A DNA stretch of 64,000 nucleotides from the NCBI RefSeq assembly GCF_030272615.1, contig NC_081411.1, forward strand, positions 153,749,971 to 153,813,970. The letters run 5' to 3'. This document shows, piece by piece, positions 46,371 through 58,610 of the stretch (the stretch's first letter is position 1; each line of letters begins with the position of its first letter). The notes under the pieces are model-generated. The model ran no database searches. It saw only the letters and a program-made list of their open reading frames with translations, and was not told the origin of the DNA. The position numbers and the translations under genes were made by a program. This DNA is from Cryptomeria japonica. Its lineage: Eukaryota > Streptophyta > Pinopsida > Cupressales > Cupressaceae.

Positions 46371-47706
46371 ATAGAATGTTGTAAAAATCGCATTGTAACT
46401 CCAAAAATAGAAATTCTTAGGCTTGTGGAAGCCCCCTTGAACATCGATTTTACTAACTCGTTTTTGTTCATGCAGGTTTAAAACTCACCATAAAAATCAC
46501 AAATTTGTCCTTTGGTGCTTAAAAAAACTTGAAAAACACAAAACAACAATTTTTCATTGTTTTCTAGTTAGGATTCATCTTTATTTTGGTGTTTAAAATC
46601 AACACACAAAGTTTCTTTCCTTGCATCAAATCTAAAAATCACAAGCCACACTTCAATTTTGGGCAAGTAAAAAGAACAAACCACTTGTTTTAGATTTTTG
46701 CAAAAACGCATTTTACTTCAAGCAAACGTGTTTTTCATTAAGTTGACCAAGATTTTTGAATTCTAGATTACACAAAACATTGCTTTTGAAGTTAAAAAAA
46801 ACACCATGCCTGTTGGAGCAACATCTCCAAATAGTTAGACCACATTTTGACATGATGGATTAAAAAGAACAAGTGTTTTACGTGTTTGGCATGCTTGTGC
46901 ACAAAGGTCAGTCGAGTGGTCCTACCTCTAACACACACTATCCTCTCCCTTGGCTCTCGTGGTCCTAGGTGCAAGAGAAAGGTGTTAGTAACACTCAAAT
47001 TTTATCTTTTTAAGAGAGGCCTGCCAAGGGATCGATACTCTTGGGAACGACCTCGAGCGGTAAATCCTTTGAGCCGCTATAGAAATCAGGTGAGAGCGAA
47101 AGCTGTAGCCTTGGGTATAGCTGTTCCTACAGTGTAACTAACCGAAAGGACAAATGGGCCCCACCACTAGTTACAAGGCTCTTAAGTGAGTCACTGCAGA
47201 ATGAACTTATGTCCAAAAACATCGAACATGACTAAACACCTTTAAGTAGTAGCCCACCCGTTCTATTGATTGAGAATATTTGAGATATAATTTAGTGCAA
47301 GAGCATAGATGGTTTTGCTCCCAAGATACTCACCATACATATTTCCTTGAGTAGAAACATAGCTTTTTGAAAAGTCACTTGTGGCTTGATAAAAGTGGTG
47401 ACTCCCCCATCATAGGGATCATCTATTTGTTATGCTCGTGCAAGACTTAGTATATCACATCCTTACCTGCCACGGCGCGATTCATAAGGTATGTAGTACC
47501 AAAGTCGAAGAAATATCAAGATGTGGGCTAAATTTATCACAACTGGCCATTTGACCTTAGGGATACAAAGTGTTTGAAGTGTGTTCGTTTTAAAAACCTA
47601 GTGCAAATTGAGCCGACTTCAGGCTTTGGAAATACATCTTAAAATACATCTAAAGGAAGGGTCATATACAAGTCCAAGGATTGGGTTGATCTAGACCCAT
47701 ACTCAT

Positions 47707-48252
47707 TTGTGCCTTTGGGGCAACATTCTTGTGTTTGTGTGCTTGCTTTGTTTTCTTGTCAAAGAAAAATCAGAAAAAATCACTTCCAAAAACAAAGTAT
47801 TCATCCAACCAAACATTTCTCAAAACAACCAAACACATCAAAAACAAAGTACAAAGAGTCAAAAATTTATGACCATTCTTCACATCTTGCGAAAGAAGAA
47901 GTGTCATCAAAATATCAACTTGAAAAGAAGACCCTTAAGCTCAAAAGCTTTGATCAAAAGGAGGAAATTCTTCTATCTCAATAGACAATTTTTTGTCTCA
48001 CATAGAGTCTTTCTACATCGCATGGGTCTATACCTTCAAGGTAAAACAAACGAGTTTGATTCAGAATCATTGAACCGTAGAGCTTTTATGCAATATAGAG
48101 CTCTGAGTTATCACAAAAATCAAGGAGGAAGGATTAATCCCAACTTCTTCCCAAACATCTGTATCACATACAACACAGCTCGAGAAATACCACCAACACT
48201 TGAAAGGGAAGAGGTAGAGTTTGTCCCATTCGTAACACAAAGTTTTTATTGA
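47707..48252 (+). CDS. Possible extra ORF upstream of gag, unknown function
   Basis: A 181-residue frame in the Tat leader, starting MCLWGNILVFVCLLCFLVKE (hydrophobic N-terminus) and continuing Lys/Gln/Asn-rich. I recognise no domain. Ogre-type relatives of Tat carry an additional ORF before gag, so an upstream ORF would fit this lineage. However, two overlapping phases are open here and codon use looks AT-driven, so it may be chance. It ends about 450 bp before gag. Confidence 0.25.
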   Translation: MCLWGNILVFVCLLCFLVKEKSEKITSKNKVFIQPNISQNNQTHQKQSTKSQKFMTILHILRKKKCHQNINLKRRPLSSKALIKRRKFFYLNRQFFVSHRVFLHRMGLYLQGKTNEFDSESLNRRAFMQYRALSYHKNQGGRINPNFFPNICITYNTAREIPPTLEREEVEFVPFVTQSFY

Positions 48253-48701
48253 AAGTTGAAAACGTTTCATCTATCATCTCATTCATACATCATCATTCCA
48301 TCATCAATCCATCCCAACTCTCAAAACATTAAGAGGTTCTTGTCCCAAGATTCCTTTTTAGATATTGCTTGAATCAAACACATCACATCACTTTTTAGAT
48401 CGTTTCTACATCTAGGATAAGCTCATCCTAAGAGACACATCTACGCAGGTTAAAACTAGTTCATGAGTGAATCCTCTCATTACTGGGTAGTTCAATCTGT
48501 AACACATCTCAGATTTCTCTACACCTTATCACATCCAAACTCCTCAAACAAACAAGCAATTCAAATAAGGAATTTCGGTTACATCTACCTTAAAGTGCTA
48601 GAGATCTACATACCACACAATCACCAACCATCAAATCTCATTACATTAAACAAAAACTCATCATCATTTCCAATCAACTTCACACAAAACTTGCAAACAA
48701 A

Positions 48702-49571
48702 ATGGCTCAAACCCGATCATGGTCAAGGCAACGAGAAATAGAAATTGAGGAAGAAGAAGATGAAAATCTCAATGAATTTCAAGAAGCACTTGGAGGAAAT
48801 ATGAATGACGAAAACCCAAGTACTCCCACTCCTGCAACAATAGAAAGGGCCCAACATAACACTCTCTTTAACAAACTGTTTGACGAAATACTTAGGAGTA
48901 ATGCAGATGCTCACTTCTTAAAACTCGCTCAAGAAGGAGCCAAACTCCCCTCTGACTTTGATCTTGCCCAATTAAGACAAGCATCAGAAAGACAAAGTCG
49001 CCATGAGGAGGAAAGAGGTAGAGATCACATCAGATATAACATTCCTCGAGGTAACCCACCACCTCCTCCTCCAAATGAAATGGAGATGTTGCGGCAACAA
49101 GTCGAGAATCTCGCCCAACAACTCCATAGTGGTGTTAAGACCAATCAATTCTCACTTAACAACATCTGTCCCTATCCATTTGATAGGAATCTTTATATGC
49201 CACCCTTTCCACGAGGATTCGAAACACCCAAATTTGAAAAATATAGAGGAAAGGGGGATCCCCGTGATCATGTCCGAGAATTTCATTCCGCTTGTCTTGA
49301 AGTGGCATATGAAGACACATACCTAATGCTCCTTTTTCCCCAAAGTTTGGGAGGAACAACCACATCATGGTTTTCCCGACTACCAGGTGGCATTAGAACA
49401 TTTGAGGAACTCATCCAGAAGTTCCTATCTCATTACTCTCATAACATTGAACGCGACATCACCATGGCTGATCTGTGCAACACCAAACAAAAAACAGGTG
49501 AACTATTCTCAATATTCCTGCAACGATGGCGCCAAATGTCTAGCAGACGTTCTCTTCAGTTACCTGAATGA
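48702..49571 (+). pseudogene. Tat gag, N-terminal and capsid part
   Basis: 289 residues from MAQTRSWSRQREIEIEEEED to an in-frame TGA at 49569-49571. An acidic N-terminus is followed by CPYPFDRNLYMPPFPRGF, KYRGKGDPRDHVREF and the gag core LFPQSLGGTTTSWFSRLPGG ... LCNTKQKTGELFSIFLQRW. These are the same blocks as in the minus Tat element. Gag continues in the same frame after the TGA (ELVEIFISNLNEEMEF), so the stop interrupts it. The gag forms the particle that packages element RNA. Confidence 0.85.
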
Positions 49572-49800
49572 GAACTAGTGGAAATTTTCATTTCCAACTT
49601 AAACGAAGAAATGGAATTTCACCTGGATGTCAAAGACACAGACTCTTTTAACGATATGATCACCAAGGGTTTAAAATGTGAAAGGGCACTCATCAAGAAA
49701 GGACTCATCAAAATCTTTAATGAACCAAAAGATGGTCCTTGCCCACGCTTCAATAGCGATAAACCGAACTTCTGGAACAAGAACAAAATATCGTCAATGA
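49572..49800 (+). pseudogene. Tat gag continuation up to a frameshift
   Basis: After the TGA the frame runs on through LKCERALIKKGLIKIFNEPK to FWNKNK. Near 49790 a one-base change shifts the frame, and the matching continuation VNDGVVDARTV is found in the frame of 49808-51286. Confidence 0.8.
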
Positions 49801-49807
49801 TGGGGTT

Positions 49808-51286
49808 GTGGATGCCAGGACTGTCCAAAATGCACAACCTGTGGTTCAGTTTGCAGGACAAAATCTTCCACCTCAGAATAACACAAATGTTCCTCCTAAT
49901 CAAGGTCGCATCACATCTCATGATGAACCAAGACCTCGTCAGCACAAACAAAAATGCACATACACTCCCTTAGGGGAACCCATTGAAACAGTGTTGCGAC
50001 AACTCATTTCTCAAAATTTGGTCACTCTACCTAAACTATCAAACTATGAACCTCAGGTCAAACCGGCATGGTGGAGAGATACTGAACACTGTGAATTCCA
50101 TCAAGGGAGAGGGCACAAGACAAGTAATTGTCACCGATTGAAAGATCTCATTCAAGATCTTATTGACCGAGGAGAAATTGAAATTGAAGGACATGACCCA
50201 AAAACAACCAATAATGATCATCTGATGTTCAAAAATCCACTTCCATCACAAGATCAAAGGGGTCCTTCCACTTCCAGGCGAGGCACTGATACCATTGATT
50301 ATACACAGGCTGCGTACAATTACACTGTAAATCATCTGTATGATGCCAGTGAACAAGTTGCAACTATAACCTTCAAAAATCCCAACTCAAATTGCAATGT
50401 TGTTACGCGTCGCGGCAAAGTTACCATAAAGGCAGCTCCACAAGGCACCACCTCCATCCCAAAACAGTACAACCTTGTGGAAAAATTAGACAAAACGCCT
50501 GCGCTTATATCCATTTTAGAGCTTTTGCGCCTATCACCATCTCATAAAACTATCTTGGATCAAGCCCTCCAAGAAGCGTCAGTCCCTGCAAATCTGAATA
50601 CAGACCAATTTCAAGCCATGGTTGGAAGTCTAAAGTCCTCACCTTGTCTCACTTTTTCTGAAAGTGACAACTCTTCCTTCCAACAACCTCATAACGCTTC
50701 GCTACACATTGAAGGCTTTATCAACCAACACAGGATCAAGCGAGTCTTGATCGATAATGGAGCAGGCCTGAATATTTGTACACTACAGTTGGTCACAGCA
50801 TTGGGATATGTGGTAGAATCAGTGGATCCTCGTCAAAAGATCACAATCAAAGCCTATGACGATGCGGAGCGTTCATCCAAAGGAGCTGGGGTACTACCAA
50901 TCCGAGTAGGCCCCATGGTAAAGCACATCATCTGTCAGGTTTTGGACCTTCCTCTGCCATACAATCTATTATTAGGGAGACCTTGGATACATGCCATGCA
51001 AGCTGTTCCATCTACCTACCATCAATGTATCAAGTTCCCACATAACGGTACAAAGATCACAATCCTGGGCGATGCAAATCCCTTTGCTTTTTGCCATAAT
51101 ATCAACCATCAACCAGAGATTATTGTTCCTAATAATAGGGAAGCCATTTCCTCCACATCATATGTAAGTCCCGCCTCTCTTGCCAGTTCGAACACCCCTA
51201 TACCCAAGCAAGAAAAGCTTAAAATGAAAGTAGCAGAGGAAGGTCCTGGAGAATACAACTTGAGTCAACTCTTTTGTGTGGGATAA
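49808..51286 (+). pseudogene. Tat gag zinc region and aspartic protease
   Basis: 492 residues. The zinc site begins at Cys95: C95-E-F-H98, H103, C108, followed by HRLKDLIQDLIDRGEIEIEG. After a linker, the retropepsin-like protease has VLIDNGAGLNI with the catalytic Asp at residue 316 (Asn where most retropepsins have Thr or Ser; the minus element has Gly) and the late block NLLLGRPWIHAM. The protease would cut gag-pol into mature parts. The frame starts only because of the frameshift near 49790 and ends in TAA at 51284-51286, before the G-patch segment. Confidence 0.85.
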
Positions 51287-52102
51287 ATGCCCACTTCTCC
51301 TAGAACACATGGTAAACCACAGCAGTTACTCCAGCAACCACTAATCATGCCCGCATGTGCCTTAACGCCTTTCGTCCTTGGAAAGAGTCAAGAGGAAGAA
51401 ACCCAAGATGAGGACCTAGCGGACTAGATCTATAAAGATCCCATCACCACTGATAAACCGCGAGTTACACTTCCTACGGAACAGTATGGCAAAGGTCTCC
51501 TCATTATGCAAAGAATGGGATATGATGGTCAAAGTGCTTTGGGATATTGCAAACAAGGACGACATGAACCTCTGCTACCAAAATTAAAGCCCAAAGGTAA
51601 TACAAGCCTAGGCTTTGAGAAAGAAATATTTCCTAAACTCAAATTTAAAGGACAACCCAGCAAACCATTATGTCAACCTACTGGAAAGAGGACACCTTTT
51701 ATTATCAAAGTAGCATCAAGCACTATCCCCACTGCCCCATCGAGGCTCACAACCCCAACGCAACCATCTACAATACCAAACATCCCACCAATCAAACCAG
51801 TAATCCCATCCACAGCACCCATCACATCAATAACACCGGTAACAATAGCAACTATATCAGAACCCGCGGCAACATCTATGGTACTAGCAGTTCCTGCAGA
51901 AGCCACTGAGTCAATATTACCAATACTCCCTATACCAGATTCTTTAATCCCCATCAACCTTCCTGCAACACCAATCACTACAAAGGTACATCAACCAATC
52001 ACACCTGTAGTGTTTAACTCAAAAGACATCCCAGTATGGTATAGCAATCGGATGCTGGAAAGTGATTCAGAGACCAACTCACATGAATGGGAATTTGATT
52101 AG
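51287..52102 (+). pseudogene. G-patch domain segment between protease and RT
   Basis: After one stop near 51426, the frame reads YGKGLLIMQRMGYDGQSALG, then YCKQGRHEPL, a G-patch-like glycine-spaced motif, then a Pro/Thr/Ile-rich low-complexity stretch to the TAG at 52102. G-patch domains bind RNA or RNA helicases. They occur at the protease C-terminus of some retroviruses and in some plant Ty3 elements. The segment links protease to RT in the ancestral polyprotein. It continues beyond 52102 with stops until a frameshift near 52430. Confidence 0.65.
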
Positions 52103-52434
52103 GTATAGCTTAATACTTCAGATGAGGAAGACACATCACCACCTCCACCACACAAAGACATCCTTGTTTACGGAGAAGCACAGATAAAGACCACTTGGGT
52201 TCCTAAACTGGAAACATCTTCCACAGACCCTACGTCTCATCCTACGCCTGATTCTGATAGGGAGAGTACCATCAACGACATTCACCATAATGTCTTAACC
52301 CTCACTGATACATCTAACGCACTTAACCTGATCGATGAAGTAATGCCCATTATCCACCCTGAACTCATCGAATGGAACCAACCAACTCCCCCATGTCTTG
52401 ACTTCTTCCAAAATGATGAGGCCATCATGACTTT

Positions 52435-53652
52435 TTGGAATTAAGGGATAACCTACCAAGCGGAGATCACAAAGCTGGATTCGCCATTGAACTTAATAGC
52501 ACAGCATACTTCGGGGCGGATGCCAAACCTTTCAGCTGCAAAAATATAACAATAAAACATGGATCTTTCAGTGAAAACCACACTGTAGCGCTGTTTGATC
52601 TGACAAAAGTAAAAAGAAAGAGCATATCCAACGGTGAAAACCTCTTTGAGGCACCTGAGGATGAAGGGTTTGACATTCTCCCTGCTAATGTACAGCAGGA
52701 ACGATCAACGATTCTCATCGAGGAAACCAAAGAATACAATGTGGGGACTCATGAAAATCCTCATATCATACATCTGGCATCTCTTCTCACTCCAGAGGAA
52801 CAGCCTCAATTTATAGAGTTCTTCCAGAAGCGTCAGATCAACTTTGCATGGTCATATGCAAACATGCCTGGGCTTGATCCTGATTTAGTCATGCATCACC
52901 TCACTGTAGCAGAAGGAGCCAAACCTGTCAAGCAGAAGCTTCGTAAGATGCATCCCCAGATTGCAGTGCTAGTCAAAACAGAACTCAAGAAACTCCTAGA
53001 TGTTGGTTTCATTAGGCCAATTGATTATGCAGAATGGATCTCCAACATTGTGCCTGTCGGCAAACCAAAAGGGGGCATCCGCATTTGTACTGACTTCAGA
53101 GATCTAAATAAGGTATGTCCTAAGGATGACTTTCCCCTACCAAATATCGACATCATAGTGGATCTAACAGCAGGACATGCGATGCTTTCACTCATGGATG
53201 GCTTTTCTGGCTACAATCATATAAAGATCGCACCCGAAGATCAACATAAGACAACATTCACATGTCCATGGGGCACATACTGCTGGAATGTAATGCCTTT
53301 TGGTCTAAAGAATGCAGGAGCGACCTATCAAAGAGCAATGACCACCATCTTCCATGACATGATGCATACTATGATGGAAGATTATGTGGATGACTTACTA
53401 GCAAAATCACTCACTAGAGATGGGCATCTCCACATCTTAGATAAAATCTTTGATAGGCTGGAACAATACCATGTTCGACTCAACCCAAAGAAATGTGTCT
53501 TTAGAGTGACCTCCAAGAAGCTTCTAGGATACATTGTCTCAAGCAAAGGTATTGAGGTCGATCCAACAAAGGTTAAGGCAATCATGGACATGCCACCTCC
53601 AAAGAATATCAGTCAGCTAAGGACATTACAAGGACGACTTCAATCCATCTGA
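52435..53652 (+). pseudogene. Tat reverse transcriptase
   Basis: 405 residues. The first 140 residues are a linker. RT follows with the Ty3 blocks: VKTELKKLLDVGFIRPIDYA, GGIRICTDFRDLNKVCPKDD, LSLMDGFSGYNHIKIAPEDQ, KTTFTCPWGTYCWNVMPFGL and the catalytic YVDD at residues 317-320, then RLNPKKCVF and KLLGYIVSSKGIEVDP. The enzyme copies element RNA into DNA. The frame ends in TGA at 53650-53652, inside the connection domain, and the reading continues after it (RFIAQLADKCHPF). The catalytic residues are intact, but stops on both sides make this copy inactive as it stands. Confidence 0.92.
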
Positions 53653-54594
53653 AGATTCATTGCACAATTGGCTGATAAGTGTCACCCATTCACACATTTG
53701 CTACACAAGAACATCCGCTTTCAATGGGATGCCCGATGCCAGCAAGCATTTTAGGAACTTAAAGACTATCTCATGAATCCACCATTGTTGATGCCACCAG
53801 ATCCAAGTAGATCGTTGTTACTTTATATCTCAGCGACAAGTACAGCATTAGGTGTATTACTGGCACAACATAATGCAGAAGGCAAAGAGTGTGCTGTATA
53901 CTACATCTCTCGCACACTGGTTGGCTATGAACTCAATTACACACCTATTGAGCGAGCTTGCCTAGCAGTAATCTTAGCGGCCACTAAATTGCGGCACTAT
54001 CTGTTGACACACAAGGTACAACTCATCTCAAAGATTGATCCACTCAAGTATTTACTCAGCAAAGTAGGATTGACAGGCCGCTTGGCCAAATGGGTAATGA
54101 TTCTAAGTGAATTTGACATTGAGTATGTGGACCGTAAGGCTATCAAAGGGCAAGTTATTGCAGATCAGTTGGCCGATGCACCACTCATAGGCGATCATCC
54201 CCTCATTTCCAATTTTCCAAATGAAGAGATATTCATGATCACAGAAGTACAACCATGGAAACTATATTTTGATGGCTCGTACACTAGGCATGGCTCGAGG
54301 GCAGGCATTCTGTTTATCACACCTCAAGGTGATAGCATCCCGAAGTCTTACAAGCTCACATTTCCATGCACAAACAACATAGCAAAATATGAGGCCTTGA
54401 TCACAGGACTCAGGCTCGCCGTACAATGGAAATTACAAGAACTACAAGTGTATGGCGACTCACAACTGGTCATTCGGCAGGCAACCGATGAATATCAGAC
54501 CAAGGATGATAAACTCATGCCATATAAGAAAATGGTGGACACTCTAAAGACATCATTTACTACTATCACTTTTGAGCAGATACCAAGAGATTAG
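53653..54594 (+). pseudogene. Tat dual RNase H region
   Basis: Two RNase H-like domains in tandem, a hallmark of the Tat lineage. The first (from about 53790) reads LLLYISATSTALGVLLAQ, where Ty3 RNase H normally has a catalytic Asp, so it looks structural only. The second, in the 53773-54594 frame, has WKLYFDGSYT (Asp167), NNIAKYEALITG (Glu207) and LQVYGDSQLV (Asp229), an archaeal-type RNase H with its first three acidic residues kept. It would remove RNA from the RNA-DNA hybrid. There is a TAG near 53752 and another at 54592-54594. Confidence 0.88.
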
Positions 54595-55560
54595 AATCGA
54601 GCTGCTGACGCCGTGGCTACCATCGCATCTCTACTAGATCTTCCACAGAATTCAACACGCTACGAGTTCTTGGTAGAACAACTTTGGATCCCCGCTTATG
54701 ATATCCCCGAATCTGAAATGATATGTCACCTTGTTGGTTCCGAATCCCCATGGTACGGTGAGTTCTACACCTATCTTCACGATCATACCCTTCCTCCCAA
54801 CCAATCAAATAACCAACGAAAAACCTTCATTCGCCAAACTGCTCGATATACCATTATTGCCGAAACCCTATACCGACACGGTCTTGATGGTACTCTCCTT
54901 CGATGTTTGGAACAGGATGAGATAACAAAGGTTTTGGAAGAGGTACATGAAGGAATTTGCGGGACTCACTCAAGTGGTCCATCACTAGCCAAGAAGATCA
55001 TGCGAGCTGGATACTATTGGCCATCTATGGAAAAGGATTCCTACTACTTTGTCAGGAAATGCAAGAAATGTCAAGTTCACGGCGACCTGATACATGCACC
55101 AGCACAGGAACTGCAACCAATCACAACACCATGGCCTTTTTGTCAATGGGGCCTTGACCTTGTGGGTAAGATTCATCCATCTTCATCCAACGGCCATAAA
55201 TTTATCATTACCGCTACCGAATACTTCACAAAGTGGATCAAAGTTGTTCCACTTACCGAAGTCACCGGCAAGCAGATCGCCTCATTCATCCTCAACTACA
55301 TCATCTGCCGGTATGGTGTGCCCATGTCCATCATCACAGATAATGGTCTTCCTTTCAAAAATCAGGATGTCCGTGAGCTTTGTGAGAAATTTCATATCCA
55401 ACACCGCTTTTCCGCTCCCTATTACCCACAAGGCAATGGTCAGGCCAAAGCGTCCAATAAAAACATATTGAGAATCCTAAAGAAGACAGTCAATGATGCC
55501 GGTTGTGATTGGCATGTTCAATTGCATCCAACGCTATGGGCATATCGAACTAGCATTTGA
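54595..55560 (+). pseudogene. Tat integrase, zinc and catalytic core
   Basis: After the TAG the frame continues with the RNase H tail (NRAADAVATIAS) and then integrase. The HHCC zinc site is EVHEGICGTHSSG ... CKKCQ. The catalytic core follows: GLDLVGK (Asp182, counted from the Met at 54613) and IITDNGLPF (Asp243). The third acidic residue, 36 positions on, is Lys279 (NGQAKASNK) where the family has Glu. The loss of the third DDE residue would abolish strand transfer. A TGA ends the frame at 55558-55560. The product would insert element DNA into the chromosome. Confidence 0.9.
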
Positions 55561-56005
55561 ACCCCTACATGTGCAACTCCTTATTCATTGGTCTATGGTG
55601 CTGAAGCTATCTTACCTATTGAGGTCAAGATACCATCCTTACGAGTTTCCTTGCATAATCTCATTGATGATGAAGCATACAAAGTCTCACACCTTCAGGA
55701 CTTAGAGTTACTTGATGAGAAATGACAAGCTGCATACAATCACCTCAAAGCCTATCAGCAGTGCATGAGTAGAAGCTACAATCACCGAGTTAGATCTCGT
55801 ACATTTGAGGTAGGTGATCTTGTTCTTCGAGAAAATCTCGCAACCAACCAAACAGGAACATCAAGGCAAGTTTGAATCAAACTGGCTCGGCCCATATGTT
55901 GTCACTACTGTATTCGGGTCTGGGGCATATCAGTTGGCTACATCAAAAGGAGAACCGCTCGCAGATCCAATAAATGGCATGCACCTCAAACGGTTTTATA
56001 CTTAA
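55561..56005 (+). pseudogene. Tat integrase C-terminal domain, pol end
   Basis: Reading on after the TGA gives TPYSLVYGAEAILPIEVKIP, another TGA near 55723, then RTFEVGDLVLREN, a frameshift near 55835, and GKFESNWLGPYVVTTVFGSG in the frame that ends in TAA at 56003-56005. This matches the C-terminal tail of the minus Tat element's fusion protein. It helps bind DNA or chromatin. Confidence 0.85.
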
Positions 56006-58600
56006 GGTGTACAAGGCATCAGGCTCCCTTGCATATCAGAAAATACCAAAAACATTCAGAAAATGTCCTGAAGAAAATACAAAAAACATTCAAAAAGTAA
56101 AGAAAAATCATACATCCAAATGGTGAACAACCACTCTGGTGGCACCTTGGGTAAGTGCGATGGTGAAAACCTGGCAAACAGGCACCACTCGTAAAGGCAA
56201 TGGCTCTAGTATCTTTCAGGCTCGTTGCGATCACCTTCATACATACACACATCCATCCATCTAACCATGCCTTGTTATTTGATCTATAATCCAAGAAAGT
56301 ACTTCATGCGTCTGGCATCCCACTTTTTCATAAATCATGTCCAACTTGGGGGCAATGCCCTTACAATCTAGATGATGGAAGTGGATTCTACATTATTGGT
56401 GATTCATTGGCAAAAACATTCAAAAATGTCTCGCAAAATCCAAAAACATTCAAAAACTATTACACAAAATCCAAAAACATCAAAAAACCATCGAAAAACA
56501 CACAAAAACATGGCAACACTTTGTACATATCCATCCACACAGATACAAAACCAACATTAACACAGTACTCACACAATGACCATTTATCAATCGACCACAC
56601 AATCCACATCCAACAAATCAGAAACTGTCTTTAAAACAAGGATGCATCCTTCCTTACCAAAACAAAGACAAAAGTGACATTTTCTTTGACAAGAAAATTA
56701 TGTTAAGCTATCAAATGCTTGGTTGATTCGTGAGTAATTCATTTGTTTATCTGTATCGGGATCTTTTAGCATTGTTTTGTATCATTTGCGCATTATTTCC
56801 GATGAAGTTCTGGGGCATGTACTAATGGTGTCTACGTGGGAAGTTCACCAAGCTACGTGATCATAGGCAAAAATACAGTCCTAGATCATTACGGCTTGCT
56901 GACTACAGCGTATACCTCGACCATATGGACATGAACCATTATCAAGGATCCATATTCTTTTATTCTTTATGTATATACTGTTTGTTTACAGGTACAATGC
57001 TCATTCTTTGGTTCCTCCTCATCCAATTTGGATAAAGGTTTTATTTTCTTAGTACGGTATGCACTTGTCTCAGGATCTGATCAGCCTAAGATCAAGGAGG
57101 ATGATCCAAGTCATGCATGAACGGAGATAATCCTTGTTTGTTCCGCAAGCAATACTCTGGTCGACTTGACCCTTATATCAAGTCGTTTGTATTAACTTGC
57201 TATATAAAATCCATGTAAGGAATACTCAGGTCATCTTGAATCATTGTGTCAAGATGCTTGTATTCTCTTCCAACATTTTAAAGCTCAATGATGAAAATAG
57301 AGCACTATGGATCATCATTTCGCCTCATTTGTTTATATCTTGCATTCTGTTGCATATCACCCATCCATTTATTCATTCATATGTAGGATTTACATGCAAA
57401 AATGACCAATAAAGCTGGTCTTGGATACAATCACGACCGAGTACTCTGATACATCATCAATGCATCACGCAAAGTCTTACAAACCTTGCATTCCTCATGA
57501 TCATATCATCCTCACATTTAGTTGCATCTTGCATTAAATATTTAGTTGCATCTTGCATTAAACATTTAGTTATATCTTGCATTAAACATTCATGTCATTT
57601 TTAACTATAGTTCGTTTTCTTGACATTTAGTTTTCATCAAATTATTTGCATCATTGCATTAATCATAAAATAATTAGATTCATTCATAGGATCAAATTGT
57701 CTTTGATTGTTTTAAATCATTTACTAAGCATTCATATAGTGTTGATTATCCATCATCATTTTGTTATCCTTTATCATTTATTATGGTATACATTCATTTA
57801 TCCATTTAGTGAAAAAGTACATTCATTCATCCATTCACTAAGTATCTTATTATACTCATTTTTAAGATCCATTCACCTTTGCATTCATTTATCCTCTTTT
57901 TTTTAATTGCATTAAGGTGCAGTTATTAAACAAACCATAAGTTATAGTATCATCACATTATCCTTCTTAAAACATATTTAAGTATTTAGACTCATCAAAT
58001 TCATTTGTTTCAAAACATTAGTTCATACCATTGTGAATATCCATTTTACATATGCATTCATTTAGGCATTATCATATAAGCATTTGTCCTTTACATTTTG
58101 TTTATCCATATTACATTCATCTAAACACATCTAGATGCATATCCATCCATAACATTGCATTAACATCATCACATAAATCATCTCATCATTATATTGCAAA
58201 TCGAAAACACCAAAATCCTGTTCATAAATCATAAACATATATCATCATCATGGCATTACATACATAAAGCATTGCATCAAACAAATCAAAACCAATCATA
58301 TATAAACCTGCATTTCATATGTCAGTATCCCACATCATAAATCATCATAAAAACATGCATATAGGAAACATCTCATCAAATGCATACATGTACACATATC
58401 CATCTAAGCAATAAATCATCATCATGCATAAACATCCATACATAATCAAATGCATATCATCAAAATATGGGATCTCCTCATATATATCATCTCATATATC
58501 AAAGTACAATGAAGTCTACAAAATTGGCTACCAAGAGCCATCCAAGATACAGTCCATAAATAAACAATGATACAATACATGTATGCAAAAATGCTCTCTC
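56006..58600 (+). other. Post-pol non-coding region of plus Tat element
   Basis: No sense-strand gene. It holds the GGTGAAAACC...CCTGGCAAACAGG block (56120-56200) shared with the minus Tat element, the CCAACTTGGGGGCAATGCCC word (56339-56358), a 24-25 bp unit (ATTTAGTTGCATCTTGCATTA) repeated three times at 57515-57590, and CATTCAT/CATCC-rich simple sequence to 58500. Confidence 0.6.
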
Positions 58601-58610
58601 AAATGCCACT

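Larger units (their letters stand above)
46080..48701 (+). other. 5' leader of plus-strand Tat element
   Basis: Long leader between primer site and gag. It holds the AGCGCT array (46130-46370), a GC-richer block (46890-47200) reminiscent of the other Tat leader, and a possible extra ORF (47707-48252). Its first 650 bp recur at the window's right end. Confidence 0.6.
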
